A DNA stretch of 64,000 nucleotides from Albidovulum sp. bin36 (GTDB lineage: Bacteria; Pseudomonadota; Alphaproteobacteria; Rhodobacterales; Rhodobacteraceae). The position numbers and the translations under genes are program-made. Positions 36,090 through 45,753 of this stretch are shown here, piece by piece (position 1 is the stretch's first letter; every line of letters starts with the position of its first letter). A model generated the notes under the pieces. That model had not been told where the DNA came from and did no database searches. It worked only from the letters and a program-made list of their open reading frames with translations. Where the stretch lies: assembly GCA_002238565.1 (NCBI GenBank), contig MPMP01000002.1, positions 54,093-118,092 on the forward strand, written 5' to 3'.

Positions 36090-37025
36090 ATGTCCACCGC
36101 AATAATAACGCATCCGGACTGCCTAGAGCACGAAACCCCGTCGGGCCATCCGGAACGAACGGCTCGACTCAGATCGGTTATGACCGCCCTGGACGACCCC
36201 AAGTTTGGCGCGGCCTTGCGAATTTCCGCTCCTGTTTGCCCTGATGCCTGCCTCCGCCGCGCGCATCCCGACCGATACGTCGAGAAAATTCGGGATTCGA
36301 TTCCCGCGAGGGGAACCGCGAGCCTCGACCCGGACACGCATGCAAGCCCACGATCGCTCGATGCCGCGCTGCGAGCGGCCGGAGCAAATGTCGAAGCCGT
36401 AGATCTAGTTATGGCGGGGCGAGTGAAAAACGCGTTCGCAGCCGTGCGCCCTCCGGGGCATCACGCGGAAACCGAACGAGCCATGGGGTTTTGCATTTTC
36501 GGCAATGCCGCCATCGGGGCGTTGCACGCTCTGGAGCACCACGGCCTCCAGAAAGTCGCGGTTGTCGATTTCGACGTTCACCACGGCAACGGCACGAGCG
36601 ATCTGCTATGGAACGAACCCCGCGCAATGTTCGCCTCGACCCACCAGATTCCCCTATATCCCGGAACGGGCAAAGCCTCCGAAACAGGCGCATTCGGCCA
36701 AATCGTCAACGCGCCGCTGCCGCCGGGATCGAACGGGTTGGACTTTCGCATTACTCTGGAAAATGTGATTATCCCGAAACTGAATGATTTCGCTCCCGAC
36801 TTGATCATAATCTCGGCTGGATTCGACGCGCATCGACGCGACCCTCTCGCGTCGATAGATCTGGAGGAAGATGATTTTTCATGGGCAACCCACGTGATTT
36901 GCGATATAGCGGACGCGCATTCTCAAGGACGAGTCGTTTCGACTCTTGAGGGCGGATACGACCTAACGGCGCTTGCGGCATCCGCCGCCGCGCACGTCAA
37001 GGCACTAATGGAGAGAAGCCAATGA
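36090..37025 (+). CDS. Histone deacetylase-like (class II HDAC/AcuC type) amidohydrolase
   Basis: This 311-residue zinc enzyme belongs to the bacterial deacetylase family that acts on acetylpolyamines or acetyl-lysine. Visible are HPERTARLRSVM, the active-site pair in AVRPPGHHAE, zinc ligands in VVDFDVHHGNGT and IISAGFDAHRRDPL, and the end LEGGYDLTAL. The start MSTAIITHPDC at 36090 is where family similarity begins. It overlaps xseB by four bases; the run deacetylase-xseB-ispA is widespread in alphaproteobacteria. Confidence 0.9.
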   Translation: MSTAIITHPDCLEHETPSGHPERTARLRSVMTALDDPKFGAALRISAPVCPDACLRRAHPDRYVEKIRDSIPARGTASLDPDTHASPRSLDAALRAAGANVEAVDLVMAGRVKNAFAAVRPPGHHAETERAMGFCIFGNAAIGALHALEHHGLQKVAVVDFDVHHGNGTSDLLWNEPRAMFASTHQIPLYPGTGKASETGAFGQIVNAPLPPGSNGLDFRITLENVIIPKLNDFAPDLIIISAGFDAHRRDPLASIDLEEDDFSWATHVICDIADAHSQGRVVSTLEGGYDLTALAASAAAHVKALMERSQ

Positions 37026-37264
37026 CCGCGAGCGACGATATTTCGAGCATGTCTTTCGAGCAAGCCCTTAAGGAACTTGAGGACATCGTAGGCAAGCTCG
37101 AATCGGAAAGCACGCCTCTCGAGGAATCGATTCAGCTATTCGAACGCGGAAACGAGCTCAAGTTGCGTTGCGAAACGACGCTCAAGGCGGCAGAGGAAAA
37201 AGTTCAAATCATTGAGCATGCCGGAGGCAAGCCCGTCGCCTTGCATGATATGAAATTGCAATAA
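37022..37264 (+). CDS. xseB: Exodeoxyribonuclease VII small subunit
   Basis: XseB is the small, helical subunit of exonuclease VII, which trims single-stranded DNA. The 80-residue product shows SFEQALKELEDIVGKLESES and TPLEESIQLFERGNELKLRC, the family signature, and ends with a short tail. It overlaps the deacetylase gene by ATGA and is followed 13 bases later by ispA. The large subunit xseA is not in the window. Confidence 0.95.
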   Translation: MTASDDISSMSFEQALKELEDIVGKLESESTPLEESIQLFERGNELKLRCETTLKAAEEKVQIIEHAGGKPVALHDMKLQ

Positions 37265-37277
37265 ACTTGATTGCCCG

Positions 37278-38147
37278 GTGTTTCTTCGGCGGCTTGAAGA
37301 GGCACAGTCTTCGATCGACGACTGCTTGTCGTCGATATTCCGGGAGTTCGGCCCGCACGATCTTGTCGATGCGATGCGCTATGCCGTTGCCGGCGGAAAG
37401 AGGATGCGCGGCTTCCTCGTCCTCGCCGGCAGCAAGCTCCACGACGTTCCCGCGCAACAGGCGGTCCGGGCGGCGACCGCCGTCGAATGCCTCCACGGCT
37501 ATTCGCTCGTTCACGACGACCTGCCTTGCATGGACAATGACGAATTGCGCAGGGGCATGCCAACCGTTCACAAGAAATGGAATGAATCCCTTGCCGTCCT
37601 GACAGGCGACGCCTTGCAGTCGCTCGCCTACCAGATTCTAGCCGAGGCCGAAACTTCGCCGCACGGCGACGTGCGCGCGGAACTGGTTCGCTCGCTCGCG
37701 CTGGCGGCCGGAGCATCCGGTATCGCGCTGGGCCAAGCGCTCGATATTGCCGCCGAATCGGCTGAAACGCCTCCAACGCGCGAAGAAATCGAATTATTGC
37801 AATCCCGAAAAACAGGGTCTCTTCTCTGCTGGTCGGCGCAAGCCGGGCCGCGCCTGGCTCGGGATGACGACGCTCCATTGCGCAAATTTGCGGAAGCGCT
37901 TGGACTTGCCTACCAAATTGCCGACGACATTGTCGATGCCGAAGGCGACCCCGCCGTAGCGGGAAAGCGGCTGCGAAAGGATGCCGGCGCCGGAAAGGCC
38001 ACGCTGGTTTCGCTGCTTGGCATCGAAGCGGCCAGGGAAACCGGGCGAAAGCTTGTCGAGCAAGCATGCGGCGCGCTGGATCCGTACGGCGCGAAAGCGC
38101 ATGACTTGCGCGAAGCCGCAAAATTCGCAATTGAACGCGGCAAGTGA
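37278..38147 (+). CDS. ispA: Geranylgeranyl/farnesyl diphosphate synthase
   Basis: This short-chain prenyl transferase joins isopentenyl units to give farnesyl diphosphate. The 289-residue protein has the first aspartate-rich motif in VHDDLPCMDND, GGKRMRGFLVL for diphosphate binding, a KTGSLLCWS stretch and the second aspartate-rich motif ADDIVDAEGD. The start is GTG at 37278. In related genomes dxs usually comes next; here a 290-base gap and an exporter on the other strand follow instead. Confidence 0.93.
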   Translation: MFLRRLEEAQSSIDDCLSSIFREFGPHDLVDAMRYAVAGGKRMRGFLVLAGSKLHDVPAQQAVRAATAVECLHGYSLVHDDLPCMDNDELRRGMPTVHKKWNESLAVLTGDALQSLAYQILAEAETSPHGDVRAELVRSLALAAGASGIALGQALDIAAESAETPPTREEIELLQSRKTGSLLCWSAQAGPRLARDDDAPLRKFAEALGLAYQIADDIVDAEGDPAVAGKRLRKDAGAGKATLVSLLGIEAARETGRKLVEQACGALDPYGAKAHDLREAAKFAIERGK

Positions 38148-38439
38148 TCGGGAACGACGAGGGAATCAAGGCGAAATCCTCGAAAGTGAATTCCGGGTAG
38201 GCGGCGTCGGCTCATGCACGGCGAAAGCCGTGCCTGCGGATGCGATTTGAAAATGCAAGCCGGACGGCTGTTTCGACAGCGGATTCCTTCGGAATTCAGC
38301 GGCCGGCGCATTCCGCTTCGGCAATTCCGGCCAACGGAAATCCGGGCATGTTCACGAGGCCGCCATCTCCGCCGGGCCAAGCGCCGCTTATCGCCCGTTC
38401 GCCGATGATAAAGGAAATTGCATCGAGCCCTGAGACCGG

Positions 38440-40272
38440 TCACTCCGCGGCGCGGTCAACTCCGATAAAGCCGTTCGACTGCCGATTCCAGAACAGCGAA
38501 AACAACCCTCCCTTCGAAATGAGGTCTCCGTGGCCGCCCTGTTCCGCGACGCGGCCGTTGTCGAGAACAATTATTCGGTCCATCCGCGCTATCGTTGACA
38601 GCCGGTGCGCGATCGCAATGACGGTTTTTTTCTCCATGACGCGGATAAGCGCATCCTGGATCGAAGCTTCCAGCGCTGAATCCATCGCGGATGTCGCCTC
38701 GTCAAGAATTAGGATCGGCGCATCCTTCAGAACCGCGCGCGCCAACGCGATGCGTTGGCGCTGCCCGCCGGATAGTTTGATTCCGCGCTCGCCCAGGTAG
38801 GCGCCGTACCCCTTGCGACCCAAATGATCCTTAAGATCTTGAATAAACATGTCGGCTTCCGCTTTCTTGGCCGCTTGGACAACTTCTTCTCGAGTCGCCT
38901 CGGGACGGCCATACCGGATGTTGTCGAGCGCGGGCCTATTGAACATGGCTGTTTCCTGCGTAACCATCGCGATCTGGCTTCTTAGGCTTTCCTGCGTAAT
39001 GTCTCTCAGGTCCCAGCCATCAACGGTAATCCGTCCCGATTCAGGTTCGTAGAGCCTTAATAGCAAGGCAGCCAGCGTCGACTTTCCGGCGCCCGAGGCG
39101 CCAACGATGCCAACATGTTCTCCGGCTTCGATATTCAAGCTTACATCGACCAGCCCTCCGCTAGGCCGCCCGTAACTGAAGGAAACCGACTCGTAGGCGA
39201 TTTCGCCCCTTGCTTGAGAAAGCGCCTTCGCATTCGGTCGATCGACGATTTTCCTGCTCTTCGCCAGCGTCTGCATTCCGTCTTCCGCTTCGCCGATATT
39301 GGAATAAACCGCCATCAGAACGAAACTGACCCAGCCGGACATCTGAGCGATGCGAAGCGACACTGCGCCGGTCGCCGCGATATCTCCGGCCGTAGCTTCG
39401 CCGCGGGTCCAAAGTATGAGCGCGCCGCCGACAAGAACAACGGGCAGGCAGCCTGAAAGCGCAATCAGGCAAAAGCGGAACGAAGAAGCTACCACTCCGA
39501 AATCCTGCGCCTTCAGCCGAAATCTGTGCATCGCATCGAGAGCGGCGCCGTCTTCGTGGCTACCGTGAGCGAACAGCTTAACCGTCTTGATGTTCGTAAT
39601 GGTATCCACGATTTGGCCGCTCAAATTGGACCTCGCGCCCGCGCGGCTGCGAGACCGGGAGCGAATCAAGGGCAAGTACCATCGAATGAGGAGCGCGTAG
39701 CCGACAAGCCAAACAAACAGCACGAGCGCAATCCAGACGTTTATCGTGGTCAGAAGCAGTACCGACCCGATTAGCGATGCGACCGCGAATGAAACGACAT
39801 TTATGAATTCAACAACGGTATCGGCGATTGCGCGCGATGTCTGCAGCTGCTTCTGAGCAATGCGACCCGCAAAATCGTCGTCGAAAAACTCGACCGCCTG
39901 GCTCATCGTGTGCCTGTGAAGGCGCGAGAGCACCTGGGCGGACACGTTGGGCATGACCAGAATCGAAGAAACGGCCGAGCTTGCGCCGAAAATGCATGGC
40001 CTAAGCAGTAGAAAAAAAGCGATGGAGCCGCCGATCAGCAGCGTATTGTCGGAAAAAAGCGCTTCCTTTTCCGTCGTCAAGGCGCTGTCGATAACAAGGC
40101 CGAGCAGCCAGGCCGTGCATACTTCGACAGACCCGGCGATCATCGAAATCGCCGCGCCCGCGAAAATAACCGGCAGCGATCCCTTGAGGCACCAGATATA
40201 GAACTTCGCTAAAGTCTTCGGCGGAGGGTCCGATACCGGTTCGAAAGGGTCGATTAGGTCCGCGTATCTCAC
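38440..40272 (-). CDS. ABC exporter half-transporter (membrane plus ATPase), second of pair
   Basis: This 610-residue type IV (MsbA/LmrA-like) half-transporter has an N-terminal six-helix membrane domain, including FFDDDFAGRIAQKQLQTSRA on a cytoplasmic loop, and a C-terminal ATPase with Walker A GASGAGKST, signature LSGGQRQRIALARAV, Walker B LILDEATSAMD and switch His in IAHRLST. The catalytic residues all look sound. It overlaps the preceding exporter gene by four bases, so the two probably form a heterodimer. Substrate is not told by sequence; lipids, drugs and peptides are all possible. Confidence 0.9.
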   Translation of the reverse strand: MRYADLIDPFEPVSDPPPKTLAKFYIWCLKGSLPVIFAGAAISMIAGSVEVCTAWLLGLVIDSALTTEKEALFSDNTLLIGGSIAFFLLLRPCIFGASSAVSSILVMPNVSAQVLSRLHRHTMSQAVEFFDDDFAGRIAQKQLQTSRAIADTVVEFINVVSFAVASLIGSVLLLTTINVWIALVLFVWLVGYALLIRWYLPLIRSRSRSRAGARSNLSGQIVDTITNIKTVKLFAHGSHEDGAALDAMHRFRLKAQDFGVVASSFRFCLIALSGCLPVVLVGGALILWTRGEATAGDIAATGAVSLRIAQMSGWVSFVLMAVYSNIGEAEDGMQTLAKSRKIVDRPNAKALSQARGEIAYESVSFSYGRPSGGLVDVSLNIEAGEHVGIVGASGAGKSTLAALLLRLYEPESGRITVDGWDLRDITQESLRSQIAMVTQETAMFNRPALDNIRYGRPEATREEVVQAAKKAEADMFIQDLKDHLGRKGYGAYLGERGIKLSGGQRQRIALARAVLKDAPILILDEATSAMDSALEASIQDALIRVMEKKTVIAIAHRLSTIARMDRIIVLDNGRVAEQGGHGDLISKGGLFSLFWNRQSNGFIGVDRAAE

Positions 40273-42113
40273 GCCGCCTCCGCTTCGACGCCTATGAATC
40301 CGCCCGCCTGCCTGTTCCAGAAAATCGCGTATAGGCCGCCTTTGGCTAGAAGAGTCGCGTGATCGCCCTCCTCGACGACCCGGCCTTCCTCGATCACGAC
40401 GATCCTGTCCATGTTCGCAAGCGTCGAGAGCCTATGCGCGATGGCAATTACCGTTTTTCCTTCCATGATGCCGTAAAGAGATTTTTGTATAGCTGCCTCG
40501 GATTCCGAATCCAGCGCCGAAGTCGCCTCGTCGAGCAGCAAAATCGGCGCATTCTCGAGAATGACCCTAGCCAATGCGATACGCTGCCTTTGACCGCCCG
40601 AAAGTTTCACGCCGCGCTCGCCGACATGCGCATCGTATCCGGTTCGCCCGTCCGAATCTCGCGCTTCCAGAATAAAGTCATGAGCCTGAGCTTGCTTGGA
40701 CGCTAAAACCATTTCGCTTTCGGAGGCATCGCCATTGCCGTAGAGAATATTGTCCCGAATGGACCGGTGAAGCAACGAGCTTTCCTGCGCCACCAACCCT
40801 ATCGACTTTCTCAGGCTGTCCTGAGTTATCCGGGCGATATCCTGCCCGTCGATCTCGATCCGACCGTATTCGATATCGTAAAATCGCAGCAGCAGCTTGA
40901 CAAGGGTTGATTTTCCGGCTCCCGACCTCCCGACCAGCCCGACTTTCTCGCCGGGAGCGATGACGAGATTAATTCCCGCCAGCCCGCCGAAGGTCTTGCC
41001 GTAATGGTGCGCCAGGTTTTCAAATCGGATTTCGCCCTTGCCGACCACGAGCTCGGATGCGCCGGGACTGTCCACCAAGTCGATGGGTTCCGCGATCGTT
41101 TCCAGCCCCTCCTCAACGATTCCGAGAGCTCGGAAAAAGGATGTCAGGGACCACATCAGCCATCCGGTCATGGCGTTCAGGCGAAGCGCTAGAGCCAAGG
41201 CGGCTGCGACTGCTCCGACTGTAGCCTGCCCTTGCGACCAAAGGATGATTGACCAGCCGCCGACGCCGACGAGCAAGGCGCCGTTTAGCAGAGTAAGAGC
41301 TAATTCCATGGACGAGTAGATGCGCATTTCGCGCGCGAATACGCGGCGCGTCTTCTCGATGGATTCCTTTGCGTACTGGATTTCGTGATCGTGGTAGGAG
41401 AAAAGCTTTACCGAGTGAATGTTGGTGTAGCTGTCGACGATGCGGCCCGTCGTCTCCGAACGCGCGTCCGAAGACGCCTTTGACGCAGGTCCGACATTTG
41501 CGACCGTCCAGCGCATCAGGCATCCGTAGAGCGCCAGCCAGGCAATCAGCGGAATCGCGAGAGCGACGTCTGAATCGGAGAGCAGGACAATAGCGCCGAC
41601 GACGTATGCCAGCGCAAAGGTCATGGCGTCGAACACCTGATAGACCGCATCGCCGGCAGCCGGCGGCGCTTGCATGATGCGGTTTGCAATACGGCCGGCG
41701 AAATCGTTCTCGAACCATCCGACCGACTGGCGAAGCACTTGGCGGTGCGCTCGCCAACGGAACAGCGTTCCGTAATTCGGCAGAATGCCGTTGTTGAGAA
41801 TTCCAAGAGTTGCCGCCTGCACCGCAGGTCGAACTGCGAGCAGGAATACGGCAATGAGTAGCAGTTCGAGCCAGTACTGCGGCCAGAAGCTTCCGGCTTC
41901 GGCTACCGAAAGCAGATCGACGACCCGTCCCATGTAGTAAATGAGCCCGATCTCGACCAGAGCCGTCAGAGTCGAAAAAATTGCGGCGAGAATGAAGATT
42001 CTGGAAAACGGCCGAGAATACTCCAGCATGAACGGAACAAGCTTGCGCGGCGGCGAATCGGAATCCGCATAGGACGCGTACGGGTCGACTAGGTTTTCAA
42101 AAAATCGAAACAT
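40269..42113 (-). CDS. ABC exporter half-transporter (membrane plus ATPase), first of pair
   Basis: This 614-residue half-transporter is a paralogue of the next one: similar N-terminal tail (VDPYASYADSDSPPRKLVPF), a six-helix membrane domain with WFENDFAGRIANRIMQAPPA, and an ATPase with Walker A GRSGAGKST, signature LSGGQRQRIALARV, Walker B LLLDEATSALD and IAHRLST. Neither partner shows the degenerate ATP site seen in some heterodimeric exporters. Its stop overlaps the start of the second gene. It lies downstream of cca on the same strand, after a 281-base gap with a hairpin. Confidence 0.9.
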   Translation of the reverse strand: MFRFFENLVDPYASYADSDSPPRKLVPFMLEYSRPFSRIFILAAIFSTLTALVEIGLIYYMGRVVDLLSVAEAGSFWPQYWLELLLIAVFLLAVRPAVQAATLGILNNGILPNYGTLFRWRAHRQVLRQSVGWFENDFAGRIANRIMQAPPAAGDAVYQVFDAMTFALAYVVGAIVLLSDSDVALAIPLIAWLALYGCLMRWTVANVGPASKASSDARSETTGRIVDSYTNIHSVKLFSYHDHEIQYAKESIEKTRRVFAREMRIYSSMELALTLLNGALLVGVGGWSIILWSQGQATVGAVAAALALALRLNAMTGWLMWSLTSFFRALGIVEEGLETIAEPIDLVDSPGASELVVGKGEIRFENLAHHYGKTFGGLAGINLVIAPGEKVGLVGRSGAGKSTLVKLLLRFYDIEYGRIEIDGQDIARITQDSLRKSIGLVAQESSLLHRSIRDNILYGNGDASESEMVLASKQAQAHDFILEARDSDGRTGYDAHVGERGVKLSGGQRQRIALARVILENAPILLLDEATSALDSESEAAIQKSLYGIMEGKTVIAIAHRLSTLANMDRIVVIEEGRVVEEGDHATLLAKGGLYAIFWNRQAGGFIGVEAEAA

Positions 42114-42241
42114 GCCGCCAGAGCTCCCCCGCGCGCGCTTGGAAGACGCGCGTCAAATAAATTCATGAATACTTCCTTCAGGAGAATATCAACTCCGGTC
42201 GACAAAACCGCCTCACGGCGCGCGGTTCTGTGTTTCAAACG

Positions 42242-42275
42242 CATTGCGTTCGGATTTGCTTCCGAACGGCCAATG
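42242..42275 (-). terminator. Interrupted hairpin between cca and the exporter genes
   Basis: A perfect 8-base-pair stem (42247-42254 with 42261-42268, loop TTTGCT) is extended, after a two-base bulge, by five further pairs (42242-42246 with 42271-42275). It lies in the 281-base gap after cca and could end the hslO-Nudix-cca transcript. There is no T-run. Confidence 0.45.
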
Positions 42276-42394
42276 GCATTCCAGGCGAATTCCCAAAGGC
42301 CACATCTCGGCTAGATGCGAATCATCTCTTTCGGCCGGCTTGGCGCAATATTGCCGGAACATCGGCCTGAAGGCATTGTTTCGGGACCCCGGCT

Positions 42395-43594
42395 TCAGGA
42401 GGATTTCGAACCGACTCCATCCAGTTTCAAACTCAGCAGTTCGTTCCGGCTCATTTTCAGGTCGGAAGCAAGCCACGCCTGCCTCATTCCGCGCATCGCC
42501 CTCCCGAGCTCCGCCCCTCGCAGAGTTGGCATGAGGTCGCGCGCTCTCACCGGAAATTCCGTCCTTCCGCCGCGCTCCAGTTCGAATTCAAAATTCTCCT
42601 CCACTGCAAGTCCGCCGACGGCGGAGCGAACGAGCGCAGCATCGGTCGCCATTCCGACGCCTAGCGCATTCGCAAGCGCAGCAACTCCCAATCGCGAGTT
42701 TATATGCGAACGCAAAATTCGCCAGCGCTGTTCCAGCTTGCGGCTTATTCGCAGCCTTTCGGCAACGGAAGCGCTTCCTACCGCGGCAAGGCGACGAATT
42801 GCGGCGTTGCGGCATCCGCGCCGCGGCCGGATTCCGTGATGCCTCTCGATTTCGGCTAAATCGCGCAAGACTCTTGGTTCCGTTCCGGGGAGCAGCAGAT
42901 CCCAAATTCCCGTTTCGACCATGCTCCGCGCGCAGGCAGCCGGGTCGGGCGCCGCCATCAGACCCAGAATTTCCTGACCGATTCTCTCGCGCGGCAATGC
43001 GGATACATTCGCCGCCAATTCCTTGATCGCCTGAAGCCCGCCGGGGTCCAAGGCGGCGCCGGGGTCGCCGAATAGGGCGGCCATTCTAAAGAATCGCAGC
43101 ATCCTCAAATAATCTTCCTCGATTCTAGTTCGCGGATCGCCAACAAACTTAATTCGTCTCGATTCAAGATCCGCAAGCCCGCCAATCGGATCGAGCACGC
43201 GCCCGCAATGGTCGGCGTAAATCGCATTCAGCGTAAAGTCGCGCCGTCGCGCATCTTCTTCCAAATCTTCGTGATAAGCTACCGAGGCGCGCCGTCCATC
43301 GGTTGCAACATCTCGCCTGAAGCTCGTAACTTCGAACCGGCCGCTTTCGGAAACCACCACGACCGTGCCGTATTCGATACCGGGCACAGCGGTTCTGAAC
43401 CCATTCGCTTCCGCAAGTTCAAGAACCCGGGATGGCTCCGCGCTGGTCGATATATCGATATCCCCGATATCCTCGCCCAGCAAATCGTCTCGAACGCAGC
43501 CGCCAACGAAAAATGCTTTATAGCCGCGCTTGGCCAAAAGCTCCACGAAGCCGCCCGCTTCGGTTCCCTTGTACCAAGAACCGCGCAGGCGCAT
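42395..43594 (-). CDS. cca: CCA tRNA nucleotidyltransferase / poly(A) polymerase family
   Basis: This enzyme adds or repairs the CCA end of tRNA. The 399-residue class II nucleotidyltransferase shows FFVGGCVRDDLLG, metal site DIDIST, RRDFTLNAIYAD, DPIGGLADLESRRIKFVGDP and the base-reading region EEDYLRMLRFFRMAA. The start ATG overlaps the stop of the Nudix gene (TGATG). Nudix plus cca is a usual alphaproteobacterial pair. Confidence 0.92.
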   Translation of the reverse strand: MRLRGSWYKGTEAGGFVELLAKRGYKAFFVGGCVRDDLLGEDIGDIDISTSAEPSRVLELAEANGFRTAVPGIEYGTVVVVSESGRFEVTSFRRDVATDGRRASVAYHEDLEEDARRRDFTLNAIYADHCGRVLDPIGGLADLESRRIKFVGDPRTRIEEDYLRMLRFFRMAALFGDPGAALDPGGLQAIKELAANVSALPRERIGQEILGLMAAPDPAACARSMVETGIWDLLLPGTEPRVLRDLAEIERHHGIRPRRGCRNAAIRRLAAVGSASVAERLRISRKLEQRWRILRSHINSRLGVAALANALGVGMATDAALVRSAVGGLAVEENFEFELERGGRTEFPVRARDLMPTLRGAELGRAMRGMRQAWLASDLKMSRNELLSLKLDGVGSKSS

Positions 43595-44196
43595 CAGGTT
43601 TTCAGACGTTCAGCCAGTCCGAACAGAATCCGTGCCGTCGCGCCCCATATTCGGTAGCTGCCGTAGTCGATGACGTAGAAATAACGCCTGGCGCTTCGCC
43701 ATTCGAGAGATTCTATCCGGTAGCTGCTCAAGTCGGCCAGATAGTTCAGGGGAACCTCGAATACTTCGGCAACTTCTTCAATTTGCAGGACCGGCGTGAA
43801 ATCGGACGCCACGCATCCGACGACCGGCGTGATCAAGAAACCGGTCGCCGTTTCGTGAACGGGGCCTTGCCCCAGGATTTCGACATTTCGCGGATCAAGC
43901 CCGATTTCCTCTTGAGCTTCGCGCAGCGCGGTCGCCGCCGGCCCGCGGTCATGGTCCTCCTTGCGCCCGCCGGGAAATGAAATCTGCCCGGCATGATGCC
44001 TTACAGTCGCCGTTCGCCTGGTAAGAATCACATTGGCCGAGTCGTCCCTTGCGACGATCGGTATTAGCACGCTCGCGGACTTGAGCGGGCGGCCAGCGGG
44101 AAACTCCTCGCCGTTCATGAGGTCAAGGTCCGATGTCGTCTCGTTCCAGTCCTCAAGAGCGCATTTGACTTGGTCGATCAGCGCGAATCCAGGCAT
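43594..44196 (-). CDS. Nudix hydrolase, CoA pyrophosphatase type
   Basis: This 200-residue Nudix enzyme is of the CoA diphosphatase (NudL/YeaB) group. It has the UPF0035-like lead TRRTATVRHHAGQISFPGGR immediately before the Nudix box, whose glutamates are in TALREAQEEIGL. The fold continues with TPVVGCVAS and a C-terminal IWGATARILFGL, which is typical of the group. It lies between hslO (adjacent, no gap) and cca (one-base overlap) in an operon of three. Confidence 0.88.
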   Translation of the reverse strand: MPGFALIDQVKCALEDWNETTSDLDLMNGEEFPAGRPLKSASVLIPIVARDDSANVILTRRTATVRHHAGQISFPGGRKEDHDRGPAATALREAQEEIGLDPRNVEILGQGPVHETATGFLITPVVGCVASDFTPVLQIEEVAEVFEVPLNYLADLSSYRIESLEWRSARRYFYVIDYGSYRIWGATARILFGLAERLKT

Positions 44197-45135
44197 TCAG
44201 CCTCTTTGCGCCTCGAAGCCAAGGCTCGAAGGGTCGAAAACGTACGACTCGCCGCAGAACTGGCAGACGGCATCGACCGTGCCTTGTTCAGTCGTCATGG
44301 TCGCAATGTCCTTCGCGGAATAGACGGACAGGCTACGCCGGACTTTATCAGGGCTGCAAGTGCAGCCGAACTCCACAGGCTGCTTATTGAACACCCTCGG
44401 GCCTTCCTCGTGAAACAATCGAAAAATCAGCGTCTCCAGGGTTGAGTCCTCGCCGGCGATTTCCTTATTCGTCGCAGTAGCGAGAAGGCAGCTCACGCGG
44501 GACCAATCGTCGGCATGCAGCATCGAGCCGTTTCCGTTGAGTCCCGGGCGCGGTTCTAGCCCCGGCGATTTATCGGGCATGTGCTGGACCAGAATTCCGC
44601 CCGCTTTGCAGATTTTTTTGCCGTCCGGCGATCTTTCGGTTGACAGAACTATGCGCGTTGCCAGCTGCTCCGACTGTTCAAAGAAGCTTTCCGCGCACTT
44701 GGCGATCGTCGTCCCGGTGATCGGCGTTATTCCCTGATAGGGAGTTTGCCCCTGCCCCTGATCAATCAAAACGGCGAAATAGCCTTGGCCCGTCTCCTTG
44801 AACGGCAAGCTCGCGACCGGGTCGACACGCTCGTTGTCGAAGCTGGAATAGACCCTGATTCTTGCTGGCATGCCTATCGAATCGGGCGCAAAGTAATCGG
44901 AGGCAATCAGTCGGACAGGCCCGTCGCCCCGGAACTGGAGGGAAAGCTTCCAGCGAAGCTTGATCGTCTGTCCGATTACGGCTGTAAGAACTGTAGTTTC
45001 GGCAACCAGCTCTTCCACGCTTGGCGGATAGTTCCTACGACTCAGTATATTGCCGAGCACATGCTTGAAACGGACGATTCTTCCTCGAATGTCGGACTTA
45101 TCCAGCTGGAAGGGTAAAACGGATTCGATTGCCAT
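44197..45135 (-). CDS. hslO: Redox-regulated chaperone Hsp33
   Basis: Hsp33 is a cytoplasmic holdase switched on by oxidation. The 312-residue protein has the N-terminal domain (FRGDGPVRLIASDYFA, YFAVLIDQGQGQTPYQGITP) and a C-terminal zinc switch with EFGCTCSPDKV and AVCQFCGESYVF, all four cysteines (C-x-C and C-x2-C) being present. It is the first gene of the hslO-Nudix-cca operon. Confidence 0.95.
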   Translation of the reverse strand: MAIESVLPFQLDKSDIRGRIVRFKHVLGNILSRRNYPPSVEELVAETTVLTAVIGQTIKLRWKLSLQFRGDGPVRLIASDYFAPDSIGMPARIRVYSSFDNERVDPVASLPFKETGQGYFAVLIDQGQGQTPYQGITPITGTTIAKCAESFFEQSEQLATRIVLSTERSPDGKKICKAGGILVQHMPDKSPGLEPRPGLNGNGSMLHADDWSRVSCLLATATNKEIAGEDSTLETLIFRLFHEEGPRVFNKQPVEFGCTCSPDKVRRSLSVYSAKDIATMTTEQGTVDAVCQFCGESYVFDPSSLGFEAQRG

Positions 45136-45240
45136 TGAGGAGCCGGGATAGTTTTCCAGTCGCGAGGATTAAGGCTTTTCAATCATTGCGAATTCTCGGA
45201 ATATGGCAACAGGGTATTTTTCGCGCGAGGCGGATGCCGC

Positions 45241-45753
45241 ATGATTCCAAAATTTGGCGAACCGGTTGCTCCCGGAATCGACTACAAGGAACGAATCGGC
45301 GCGTACGCGCTGCTGCCAAGGAACGATCTTGTCTTGATCACTCATCAGGCGGAACCGATTCCAGAATTTCAGCTTCCGGGCGGGGCTATCGATCCGGGAG
45401 AATCTCCGATGGCGGCGCTTCATCGAGAGGTTCTGGAAGAGACAGGATGGAAGATCGGCGCCGGTCGATTGCTTTGCAGCTTCATGCGCTACGCGTATTT
45501 GCCCGAATACGATCAATGGGCGCGAAAAGTCTGTCATGTATTTCTCGCGATTCCGGTTCGGCGTTTGGGACCGCCGGAAGAAAAATATCACACCGCCCAC
45601 TGGATGCCCGTGGAGCTCGCAATTGAACTCCTGGACGACCCCGGCAACATAGCGGTCATGCGCGCCTATGCATCGATCGGGAACTCAAGATATTTCTCGA
45701 CGAATTTTCGAAGTCGCAAAACTTCGGTCGCGCGAGGCCATGTCCGTTCCTAG
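45241..45753 (+). CDS. Nudix hydrolase, unassigned substrate
   Basis: This 170-residue protein carries a complete Nudix box, GAIDPGESPMAALHREVLEE then TGW, following EFQLPGG, as in ADP-ribose and nucleotide-sugar pyrophosphatases. RIGAYALLPRNDLVLITHQ at the N terminus and WMPVELAIELL further on are typical of the fold. Substrate cannot be fixed. The C-terminal 20 residues are arginine-rich. It diverges from hslO. Confidence 0.85.
   Translation: MIPKFGEPVAPGIDYKERIGAYALLPRNDLVLITHQAEPIPEFQLPGGAIDPGESPMAALHREVLEETGWKIGAGRLLCSFMRYAYLPEYDQWARKVCHVFLAIPVRRLGPPEEKYHTAHWMPVELAIELLDDPGNIAVMRAYASIGNSRYFSTNFRSRKTSVARGHVRS

Noticed and set aside
37204..38169. 321-residue reverse open frame
   Set aside because: It is the shadow of ispA and is almost all Arg, Pro and Ala.
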